Source: Echiichthys vipera
Lineage: Eukaryota > Chordata > Actinopteri > Perciformes > Trachinidae
DNA length: 64,000 bases
Direction: 5' to 3'
Assembly (NCBI GenBank): GCA_963691815.1
Contig: OY829648.1
Span: forward strand, 26,833,917 to 26,897,916
The position numbers and the translations under genes were made by a program. Every line of letters starts with the position of its first letter. The first letter of the stretch is position 1. Positions 31,901 through 44,700 of the stretch are shown one piece after another. The notes beneath the pieces are model-generated. The model saw nothing but the letters and a program-made list of their open reading frames with translations. It had not been told where the DNA came from and did not search any database.

Positions 31901-34900
31901 CGGAAGGTAGAAAGAAATCAAATTTGTAGAACTGTTGATAAAAAAAGGAGACAGAGAGGAGGTCCGTGTAGCTCAGAAGGGAGGAGGAGGAGGAGGAGGA
32001 GGAGGAGGAGAAGGAGGAATGTGGGGTAGTTTCAGGAGGAGCTGCAGCGTCGCCTCTGCTCTCCTGCCGGGTCCATGAGCTGGCTACCAAGACGGGCTTT
32101 TATCAGACTGCAGGGAGGAACCAGAAAAAGAGAGAGAGCAGAAATAAGTGCTCACTGGCAGGAGGAGGAGAGAGGAGTGACCCCAGAATGAAATAGGTAA
32201 AGTGATGAAGGATAAACACAAAGAAGTGCACAAAGATTGTGTGACAGAGAGCTGAACTTAAAGGGGAACACCACCTAAGAATTCCAACGTGTTATTTCCA
32301 CAGCTGATGAAAGTTTGATCAATATTGATATATTAAAGTGTGGAGCTGCTCCACTGACAGGGAATTGGACCGATTTTGTTTGTCCTTTCTTTTTAATACC
32401 CAAATAAGCGTCATTCCATTGTAATGTTGTCAATCTTGTTCACACGCTGTATATTCTGTGACATCTATAACATGACATTGTCTATGTAGCCGCTCCACAC
32501 TTTACACTGGATGACATCACAACTTTGAGCTTTAGCACTCCAGTTTTGGGATTTGGGAGAGAGTTGTTCATGTTAACTTAAATTTTTGGTCCGTCTCAGA
32601 CCATAGGAATAACAAGTATGACTTTTGAAAATGGGCATAGTTCCCCTTTAAGACAACAGGAATGTTCTGCATTAATAACTTTGTCCAGAAGATGGCACTC
32701 TACAAACACAGATCGCAGCAGGTCAGTATTGGTATGTGCAGGCTCCTATTATTTAGTGGAAGTTAAAAAAAAAAAAAGGCCTGACACATTTGCTGTTGAC
32801 AGAACCTTTTATTTAAAGGCTGTAAGAGAAACACTGCAGGAGTTGTAAATTACAGAAGAAAGTAACATGCGACGTTGACCATGAGGAGTTTAACAACAAA
32901 CACAGAAAAACATGCAAATTTCCCTCCTGGTTAACAATTTTGTAAGTATCAGTGGAAGCAATGGCATATATGTGAAGATTACAGAGGGATTTGTTAATGG
33001 AAAGAGTGATAGATCATTTTATGATCATTTACTTAGAAAGGAAGCGGGCTGCAGGTGGTACCCTGATGTATGACGTCTTTAGAGTGAGACAAAATAAACA
33101 CAAAACATTATTTTCTATTTTTTTACATAAATAATATGGATAATTTCTTATGTGTATTACGTGAATGTGCAGATCTATGAAAGGTGAATTCTATGTAACC
33201 CATATTCTGTTATATTTTGATACGCTTGTGTTAGTTACGATGGTTATTTTCAATGATATTATTTCATTTTGAATGATTTTTATACGTATTTTCATGTTGA
33301 ATTGTTCAGATGCATAAGACCTTATAAAAAACAATTTTAAAGGAAACCATGCTAAAATATTTTGTGATGTAAAAGGGAATGTGAGATATAACCAAATAAA
33401 AAATAAGTTACAATAACAACAACAAAAAATGCACGATAACCAAAGAAAGAAGGGCGAACATACTAATCTTATACAGAGAAATATTCCCTTTTATTATTCA
33501 GACTTAAAAAACATCTAAAATGATTTGGTTAAATGTCTCTTCATTATATTATGGTTAATAGACTTTACCAATATTTTTTATTTAACGCCTGACAGCAACA
33601 GGTAAGCAGCAACCAAGCAGCAAACACAAGCACTATCTCACTGTGAGGCTGTCTGCCAGTCTCTTAATGGGAAACCATAACATAAGCAGTAATTATCATC
33701 ATAGGGCTGTCAAACTATCATTTTCACCCATCTCCTCTTTTCCATAGCTTATAGTGAAATGGGCGTGGACGAGGGAAAAGTGTGTGTGAACATGTGCGTC
33801 TGAGACGGTTTTAATTATGCTCAAATGAATAGATGAGGCCTAGGCACGGATTTTGTTGTGCAAACCTGGCAGAGCACCCAAAGGCGTTACCGCCAATCTT
33901 TGGAAGCTTCTCCTTCACAAAGCATAGCCAGGTACATTTGTCACGATTCATCAGCTTTGGCTCATATCCAATGAGAGCGCAGAGGAGAAAACACAACAGC
34001 TCTACTCGATGCAAGGTTCCCCCTCAAAGTTTCCAGCACTGGATGAATTCTAGGTGAGAACACTGAATGACATCCATTTTGGAGCAATTATTATCAGCTG
34101 CAATGCTTCAGTGGCAGCAATAAATAGAATCATGAACTCTCGTGCATAGTCAGCGCTGTCCACTATTTCAGCAACATGTCAGCCATGTTAAGTCCGTCAA
34201 ATGACCGCAGTCTATTCAAGACAAAAAGGATTTCATAAAAAACGCACAAGGAAACTGGAATTCGAGGGTGAACCTTGCAGTAATGTAGGTCTGTGTTTCA
34301 TAATGTGCCTGAGAACAAATGAGCATGACTTTATTATGGATCTGAGCAAGTACTCACTGTTTCTGAAGGAGATTCTGTTGTTGCTGCCTGTACGACTCAA
34401 TTGTGTGTTGAGGTAAATACTGCATGAGTTCCAGAGACTCTTTGATTTTTACCAAAATCTCATAAATTTCACGGCCTTTGATCTATAAGAAACAAGAAAG
34501 GTGGTCAGTGAGCAGCTTAGACACACTCAGAACAACGTTTTAAAGCAGTTCCCTGAAACACTTACAGGCAAACAAAAAACCTCCTCATCTGTAGATCTTC
34601 TCTTCTTGATGGTGGACATCTGAATGCCGTGGGAAACTTGGCGGAAGGCTGAAAAGAGGAGAGTAAAGTGTGAGTACTACTGGCCATGTGCTACACAGTT
34701 AGCCTAAGCCAAGCCAGAACAGGAGGGGAAACAAGCGAGAGAGAAAGAATGTGGAGAGTTTGGCAGCCTTCACGGAGCGCTGGAGTGTTAGTGAGTGCAG
34801 CAGTTGGGGGTCCTTCACACTGGCAGCATGTCAGGTAAGACCAAAGCACGACAGCCCATCACCAGCCCCAGCCCTACTTACGGCGCTTCGTACCCTCACT

Positions 34901-37900
34901 GCTCTTTGTGGCATCCGTTACATGCTGCTTGCGGATGCTGTCCTCGTCTGCCTTTCGGTCTCTGCCCGGGCAGGCGCAGATCCTGGCCTCGAAGCACCGG
35001 CGGCCTAATACCTGACCGCTGGGAGAAGACAGGGACACACAGCAGGTAAGACACAATCCACCGCTTACTGGAGGCATGACAGGCAATCACCGGGGACAAG
35101 GCGATAGTGTGTCTTACTCTCTGGTTTCCAGAGTGACAATGATGAGAATAGGGCGTCTGTTCATTCCACCCACACAGCTCGAGTTGCACATGAAGTTGTA
35201 CAATATTGTGGTAAATTCTGTCCCCACCTGAGAGAGAAGAACAACACAGAGGGTGAGCGCCATCACTGGGTGACACAGAAAAAAACAGAAACAGAGACAA
35301 AAAAAATGTTTGTACGTTAGACGAGGCAGCTATACAATATTTAAGGTTTGCGAGTCTCTACTCTACTAGTCTTCTCCCAGTACTGAAAGACAAACATGCA
35401 CATTTAAGTGTATGTAAATGAAGTGTTTAGAGCGTTCATTTTAGTTTGTCTTCCACTTTTTAGGTATTTTTTTACATTTAAAATAAATGTGTGATTTCAA
35501 CCAAGGACATCCAAAATCCTTTATTTTCCCCAGCCAGATTTTGCTGATACAATTCACAAGAAGACAAAAAGGAAATTTAATTTAAAACAGCACAATGGGC
35601 CACTATTTAATATTTAGCCTACATAAAATACAAAAATAATAATGTAAACATTATTTAAACATCCTGGTTACTGGATAGCTTAAACCAGATTACATCACCC
35701 TGAACCTTCCTGATGGCTGTCAAAGTTTTTGGCTTAAAGGATGATACTAGATTTGTAACAACGACGAACACTGCAATGTGTTTTTTTTAATCATATAGCA
35801 CCCACATGGGTTTAAAACACCAACAAATAAATTAAAACAGTGGCAAACGGGACTATTTCAATCTGAGGACTGCATTAAGATGAGTGGTAGTGTTAAAGGG
35901 ACAGCAGTTGCTGTGTGTCAGGACTGAGTGGCTGGACATGCGAGGCTGAGCTCTGAGGAGTCTGTCACTGCTCTATCTGGCAGAGTCAGGCTGAGGTGGT
36001 GAGGTATCTCTGACAGGGCATTCAGCTGGCCTCGCATCACGATGATAGACAGCTCACCTGGGGAGGTTCGTAAGGAACTAATACGCTCTGTCTTCCAGTG
36101 ATGGAGTCCTCCACATACTGGGCGTGGTTGTTTCCCTCCACGCGGATCAGGTGGCTCGGAGGAGCAATCTGACCTGGAAGCGACATGAGTTGTGTCATTA
36201 AATGCAACAGCAAACAATGATTAGTGATTTAGTGATTAATGATTAGATTAGAGTAAAACTTGAGCCACGTTGTGTTTTTTTAATAAATCAAAATGCACTG
36301 ACCGTCATTGAACTCGCGGCTAAGCTCGTGGTTCGGGCAGCGTTTCACCACTTCTGTCACATGTTCGGCTTTCTTGTAAACAGGCATGGCTCTGATCACA
36401 GCACCCTGTGGTGGGTTGGTCAGGACTTTGATCTGAATGGGACATGTCTTGGCAATTTGGCAGTATAACTTCTTTAGGTCTGTTGAGTACTGGAAAAGAG
36501 AAAATTCAAGACAAAAGGGAAAATATTACATACAACTATCAGGACAAATTGATAAAGACAACCACATTTACTAGGAAAAGCTTATAAACAAATTTGAAAA
36601 AAAAAAATGTTTGCCTAAATTTTAAAAGCGCAGATCAATCTTTGTAACACCTGTTGTCTGGACTGTGCACTTCTGGTTTCCCCTGAAGCAAAAAGGGTTA
36701 AAGACAAGACTGTGATTATGACCTACTTAAATAAACACACACAAAAGTTTTGGTGCTACGAGTGTGTATTGAGCAGCCTCAAAGATGTCTCAGGGAGAGC
36801 CTCTGGGACTTCCGCGGAGCGCCATAAAATGGACCCCTCCAGCAGCAATTAAACTGGGCCTGGCTTTCATCTTCAAGGGAGGAGTATTCTGCTAAAGCAA
36901 CTGATGGCCACTTATCATACAGAACAGGGCTTCTGAAGTTAACAGGACGCGAGGTAGAGTGCAGAGTTCCTTGTGGGGGTTGGAATAAAATGACTCAGTT
37001 TTACTTCTGAGTACAGGACTGAAGGAGTGCAATCGCAGATTAATCTATGACTGCTGCCAAAATGTGATGCTTGCTCACAATCTAGTTTTGTAAGCCAGAG
37101 TCATAAATAATGGATGTAAGTTGATCCCTTGCACTGTTAGCATTGATAACCAGTAAGCCATCAGAAAGACTGAATTATTACTAATAGGGAGAACCCAACT
37201 GTGTAAACAAAACCATTCAAATCACTGCTGTGTAAGCAGAGCCGTAAACCCTCGATGGGTTGCAGGAGAGATTGGAAGGGGGAATTTTCCTGCCAGGTAT
37301 ATTTCTGAGTGAAGAAAAGTGAACATTGTGAAAACTGCTTGGGGCTGTGTTCGAGAACAATGCAACATTAAATTCCACCTCGAGTAAGATTGCGTCCAAA
37401 GAAAAGCAGCTCGTCCCAGTACCTGTCTGTGCTGACTTTAAATATTACACAAGCTTGGCACGGACATTTTCTTCTCTTCTCCCCAGGCACAACCTTTCCT
37501 TTCATCAGGACAAACCCAAAACAGTGCCTTCCCATATTCCCGCTCACAAACTAAACACATTACTGCTGTGCATTTCACCCAGAGACGGGATCCACTAATA
37601 AAGAAGAGTTAATAATAACTAAAATTCTCAGCCATGCTCCTTTCCTCAAGTGACCTCATTATAAACTGTACAGGATGAACTTACACAGCACTAGTGCTGC
37701 TAATATTTACTGCAGGAAAGTAAAAAAAACACATTAAAGGTCCCATATTGTTGCCATTGCCATGTCTTCAAGTCCAAATACTGTACTTTAAATACTATAA
37801 ACACTGTGACGGTATCAAAATGTTCACTCCACAGAGAAATGCACACAGCCTGTATTCAGAAACTGTGTCTTTAAACGAGCCGCCAGGACTTCTGTATGGT

Positions 37901-38602
37901 TGTGATGCCACAACTATACTTTATATATACCGTAGGTGCTGCTACAGTGACGTTACAGTCATTCCCCGGCTACAATGTTGGTGCAGAAACGCTGAGAGTG
38001 CAGATGTGAAAGACCTCGAAATGCTGACCAATCAAAGCACACTGGGCTTTTTCCAGGACAGAAAGTTTGAGAAAAATAATATGTTTTGTGAACATTAAAT
38101 CATGTAAACATGTTCAAGTAGAAACCTAAAATACAAGTATGAACCTGAAATTAGCAGAATAAGGAACCTTTAAAGCAGACAGTAAGGTTGTAAAAATAAA
38201 ATCAGTATCAAGTGTTCAAGCTCTGGGACATGTACATCAACACAATGACTGAACAGAGTCTTCCGTAAAATCAAAGTAGCTTTCCAAAAAAAGGGAGAGA
38301 AAGATGAATGGTTGCAGTTGTCCCCTCGCTCCTAACCTGATACCCCCCGTACGCCTCTGTCACTCAGCCTAATGAGGTGGAGAAGCCAAGCGGGGAGACG
38401 GGGGGTGGGGGGCACAGTAAAGAGAAAGAGCAAGCAGAAGATTATGAGGCAAAGAGAAAGAAAGATGTGCAGTGTAAAGGGTCAGCACATAGTGTTTAGA
38501 ATGATCACACGGTACTGGTTTTGTGTAGCTGAACAACTCAGAGCACTAAGATCTAATCAGAATCAATCAATCTAGTTAGTTTAGATCATATCCTAACTGT
38601 CT

Positions 38603-38659
<57 letters not shown>

Positions 38660-38662
38660 ACA

Positions 38663-38738
<76 letters not shown>

Positions 38739-41700
38739 CCCCAGAGAACCATCCCAGCCCTGAAGGTACAAACTTTGAGAACACAACTATGTGCTGCTGC
38801 TGTGTTTGCTCAGCAGTGAGAGCAGGAGGTGCTGCTGATTGCTGAAAGCAGCGCTAAAGCGGCTAAAGCTAACAGCGTTCAGGGTGGAGGACAGCCAGTT
38901 GACTGATGGGATTCAGTGGCTCACACAGGGTGCGGTGCTCAGGTGTTAACATGTAATTATGAGCCTTTCATTGGTCACAATGTGAATTGCACAGCCAAGG
39001 AACACACAGCACACAATACAGAGCTGCTTAATCACAATCATTTGAAAGCAAACTTTTCTCTTTGTTTGCAAGAAGCCCACATGACACATTGCTTTCAACT
39101 GGCACATGTGGCAGAAAGGCGGAAAACAACACTGAATGACCTGAAGTGCCTGTATGTACAAACACAGCCGAGTCTGTCTGCTGCTGAACTGTGCAGGGCA
39201 AAAAATGAGCTTGTAAGCTGGTGTAATAATGAAAATCTGTTCTTATAATAATGCAACATACAATTTGTTCTGATGCTTGTACAGTACATCATGTGTGCAA
39301 TTACTTTCTAACACACAAACACACACTTCCCGTGCAGCACAGGTTGAGGCAGGCCCACAGCTGTAGCGTTCTTTTCTCCCTGACAGGCGCTGCGGGCGCA
39401 TGCAGAAGTCAAGTCCTGACAAACATCAGGCCTTAAACAAGCACAGTTTGGCGCCTCTGGTCTTGTCTTCTTCATACCTGACATGTCATGTCATGCCCAA
39501 AGCTACTCCAAAACCTGTTTAATTCAACAATAATGCAAAGGAGTTTTTACTCTCCTCTTTTCCTTGAAACAGAAGTAAAACACCTGCTTCTTCAAGGAGA
39601 ATTAATACAATTGTAAAGTGTTATATTAGTAGTAATTACATGGTAGTTAAAACTACCTTTCTCTATATTTCAGTCTACAAAAAAAAAGATTGTTATGTTG
39701 TAGTCATCGGCACCACTCTTGACCACACAGTCTGAGTGATGACACCTGTTCCAAGGCAAACCTGTACACCGACATGTGCTATCATGTTCATGTGGCCAGG
39801 GCTGAAAGATTCAAATATGCATCTGTCATTTGGGTTTAGCCAATCGACAACTTGGCTTTAACAGTGATCTAAATGACCAGAACTAACCCAAAATAAAAGC
39901 CAACAGTTGCAGAGAAAATGAGCCTATTTCTCCCTTTATTCTTATTCATTCTCAACATATCCTTCAAGGAAGTGTTAAAGCTACCAACATTTTTGTGTTA
40001 TTCTAAAGTTCAGTCATCACACTACGATTTCTGTGTTGAGAGCTCCCACAAACTCAGTAAGTATTTGATCAAATAAATGCTCCTGATGATAGACTAATAT
40101 CTTTTTATTTTTATTTATACCACTGCAGCATGATCCTGTTTTTTGTTGCGGTAAGTCATTGCTGCAGGTATCTGTATGGGGTTGTTTGTTAGAATCTTGT
40201 AATGTAAACTGTAAGAGAATGGGCTTTTCCACGACGATTATGAAGAAATCCCATAGCCCATATCATAAAAAAACCTTTTCAACTCTGCCTTGTAAAAAAA
40301 TTTCCCCTCCACCCATCTATAGCTTCTAGGGCTTGTCTCCCTGTGATGGGCGAGTCGTGACAAGCTTCTTGACACAAACAAGTCTCAGCCCCATCTCGTG
40401 AGGCGTGGGACGAGCCCGCAGATGTTCCAGGGGCAAGCTGTGTCTTGCTGCCTTTCGCTAGAACACTCTTCTCTTTGAGCATTCAAGGGCTCTCCTCCTC
40501 CTCCGGCGCAATGTGAGATGCAACCATCAAGCTTAGCTCTCTCAAAAAGACAGAGCCCACTCCAAGAGCATAGGGTTCAGGAAAGAGGCACACAGTATTT
40601 ACACAAGTATTATCTACAGGCCCTCAATCCATTACTGTAATCCCTCTAGCTCTAGAGCGCACTAGTGATAGCCCAAACCATGACATTCCTCTCCTTTGAC
40701 TACTATGTATGGTGGCAGTTAATACACATGGCAAACACAACCAATCTTCATCCTCACAATAGTTGCATCAGTAGCCAACAATGGCTGCCTCATTTGCGAC
40801 ACTCCATTAGTTTAGCAAAGCAAAGAAGATAAAACATCTGCAACCCGTGTATTCATTTGACCTGGCCAAATGTTACTAACTGATTAAGGAAGGAGCACCA
40901 TGGAGACGGCAGGAGTGCCAGCAAGGAAACCGTGTGGGAGCAGTTCTGGGAAATGTTGACGTGTGTGTGTCACAGTCATCCTAGACAGGAAGAGGTTAAG
41001 GTGTGGGTTAGGGATTAGGTGTGTCTCCATAAGAACAGTCATCAAAAAGCACAGTACACAGTCCACTAAGTCCTGTGGAAGATCCCGTAGGCCTTCAAAA
41101 GGGGGCATTAGCAGATCTATGCACAGAGCAAAGCTGTGGTGGTGACATCTTTGGTGGCTCTCTGCCGTCAGTCCAGCAGTAGAGCCATTGGGTTGAGATT
41201 ATGGGAGCTTTGTGAAAGACCTCCACAGATCAGGGGAAAAAGCCTCCTCCGTGATGGGAATCAACACTATAATCACATTTCTTTTTAGAATTAAGTTGAC
41301 TGCTGCTGTAGACCACGGGGGCAATGACCATCTATATGAGCCATTATGGAAAATAAGCAGCAGCACAACAAAATAATGTTCAGTGAGGCAAAATTGTGCC
41401 AAATACTCTTTTGAAGGATTAAGCAACTGCAGTTTGCAGTTACGTAAGACGTCTTTACTGAATGATACACTGACGTTTAACCTGGCCACTAAATGAGAAA
41501 ACAACTCTGAGACAGTATTAATATGTTGTTTCACTATTTTTAGATGAACAATGGGGAAATTGAAACCAGTAAATATATGGTCGGAAGTATGAGATCACCA
41601 AGAGACCCTTTCTGTAGCTCATCCATTAACACAGCGGGCTGCTTTTATAACATTTTCTATTTTTTAGACATGAATGAACTGATTTCCATAATCATGCAAA

Positions 41701-44700
41701 GATAATTAACTTCAGCTGGATTGTTTAATACTTATTACATTAATGTTGGACACAGGTCCGGAAAGTGCCACTTTATTCATCACAGGTTTTTATTTTATTT
41801 TATTTGCTATATTTGATCTCATAGTTGATTTTCATTTTCAAAGATATACTCAACAGATGCATGCATGAACGTATGCTGTATATGTACATGTAAATATTTG
41901 TCTTTGTGGCTATGTATGTGCATATATGGATCAGTATGTACTAAAAGTTTTTTTGTATTTATTCTATTTTACTTTTTATTTTATACTCATTTTTCTGTTT
42001 AAATCACCGAATGTATAAAGTACAAAAATGATAATAATTATTGGAAATATATGGAAACAGATAGGGCATTTTGAGGATGAACTGAAATCATTGCTATGAA
42101 AATACAAAAAAATACAAAAAAGTACCCCAAAAAAATCCTTTCGTTTTCAGGTAATTGTCACTTAAATGAGTAAATAAAAGTAAAAGTAAATAAAGTTTAG
42201 GTGTCGGGGAAACATATACACTTTACTCAGTAAGGTGATAATAAGTAATGATCCACTACTTTTCCATGTTAAGTCAGACCAATCAAACCAGTGTTGCGTC
42301 ATTTGTTTTGACTGTGGGACACAGTCTGTTGCACTACATGTGTCTCTGATGGGGATGTGTCCTAAACCAGTGTGGCTCAGGCTATGGGGCGTGCCTCTCA
42401 CAAACCACACTCTTTACCTCTTCACAGTTGCACATCAGACAAACACTTTTGTTTTTGGACTGTGAAAATGAGAGGGATGAGTGAGGCAGTGTGGGAATTG
42501 GGTAAATGTCACAATCCCACACTCGGCAAGGCCCTGGAATAAGGTGAGATCGCCCAGCACTCCCTGAGTTCAGACTGGTTACTTGGAAGGCACCGAGTAT
42601 AATATTCACTGTGTTAAGCTTAGCAGGTTTTTCAACCGTCCCTTTGGACAAATCTGACAGAGACGACTTGTGTGGACTTTTAGTTATCAACCATACACTA
42701 ATCATGGACATCTTTAATGACAATTTCCATTTTAAATGTCTCCGTTGGCTATTTACAAATACTTATTGTATTGGGGGTCCATTATGTAATCTGCAACACA
42801 TCACATCAGAAGAAGCGAACCACGTGACAACTTCATCCTTGGTCAGGGATCTTCCAAAACATGTCACACACACAAATACAAAACTTTCACTGAGAGTGAC
42901 ATATCTGTCACTTATGATTGTCCGCTAGGGTGCATTAATACACTGCACTTGTGGGGCTGCTACAGTGTCTGCAGTGCACACAGCAGTGCAGATTAAACAC
43001 ATAAACAACAGAGCAGGTGGGGCTCTGATGCAACAGCTGTCCCTCAGTCCTGTCATGTATAATGACAGAGCAGGAGAAGCTGGTTTGGTAGGTTTACGGA
43101 GCATGACATGGTGACATCTAGCTGCACGGGGCATCACCACACCTGGACCAACTGTTAAACCTCTATCATAAACAAAGTGCCAGAGAACTTAACCCAAGCT
43201 GTGAGTAAACAGTTTGAACATGACAAGAACGCGGCCATCTGGAGATCAGTGAAGGAATATTTGAGGAATATAGAGGAGCAACATCCATCCACATTATCTA
43301 TGTATATGTCTACAATTACATAGTTTAATTTCGAAAAAAAAAAAATAAATAAAATAAATAAATATATATATATATATATATATATATTTTATATATTTAT
43401 ATATAATTGTATATATTATAAATATATTGTATATAAATTATTGAATATTTGAAAATGTCTCTTATAGAGCCTTTGTAGTGGGATCATGCTCATCAGCTTT
43501 TTGTTTTTCATCAAATGCCATGTAATGTCTGAGCCCTTAGCCTGGGGTTTAGTCATGATTTTAAGCTATACGTCTCAAGTGGCATTCTTCCTTGCCAGAT
43601 GTAGTTGTGCAAATGCCTCGGGCATAGATTATCAGATAAGGAGTTCATGGTTAGACCTCTACCTGACAAATCACTGCCTCATATGATGACCTGTTCTGAT
43701 TGCGGCTGATGCATAAATGTGTCTCTCTCTTGGGTCTATATTTATCATGCCTGATTAATTGATTATTAGGACATCATCTTGGGCTTTAAGGAACACTGAT
43801 TGACATTTTTCACAATTTTCCGACATTTTAGGAAACAAACAACTTATCACTGAATTCAGAAAATAATCCACAATGAAAACAATTGTTAGTTGCAGCAGTA
43901 CAACAGCAAAAGTGATACTTTTAAAAGGTCAACTCATAGAATATTGTGATTAACAACTTACCTGGGTCTGTGTGAAATGGTCCTATAGGACCGGGACAGT
44001 GTGCCAATAGATAAGGCTCATGAGAAATGTTGTAAAATGATTTTCTTTATTAATCTTGGTTAAAGGAACAGTAATAGCAGTAATTATTTGCTATCTTGCT
44101 GAGAGTTAGATGAGAAAACAATGCCACAAAACAACCACAAAACCTAAGTGTAAAAACAACTCTCGCTGGCTGCCTGGCAACTGCTACCAAAAATACACAG
44201 TCATTTTCACACAATTGGTTTTGTAAAGCTTGAACAAACAAGATATAACATGTTAATTAATGACCCTTTGAGCTGCTGGTAGGTGGATTTTTTTTCCCTT
44301 TGGTAAATGCCAGGCCATCCTCCTTTTACCAGTCTGTTATTATTATTAATACAACTATTAATACTACTATTTAATGAACGGATATGTGAATAGTTATTGA
44401 TCTTATCATCTCTCAGCAAGAAAGCAAATTAGTGTATTTCCCAAAATGATGATCTAGTCCTTTAAGAAGTTACTATCCAGTACAGTAGATATAAGGGGTG
44501 TAAGAGTATGTGCAGAAAACCCCGGAACAAGCTTTTCAGGAAGACCAGTTAAAAATAACCTCAAGTATTACAAAGATTAGCTAGGAGTGCAGATAAACTT
44601 TGGCTCTCCATATATTGTACAATATAAGATTTTCTTGCTGGACCATGACCTACAATCACACTACCTAAGACTGCACACACTACTCTGATCAAGTGTCTTA

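Noticed and set aside
37748..38098. 116-codon plus-strand frame
   Set aside because: It lies entirely inside a TTAA-flanked MITE.
38586..38786. Val/Cys-repeat open frames
   Set aside because: They are translations of the CA microsatellite.
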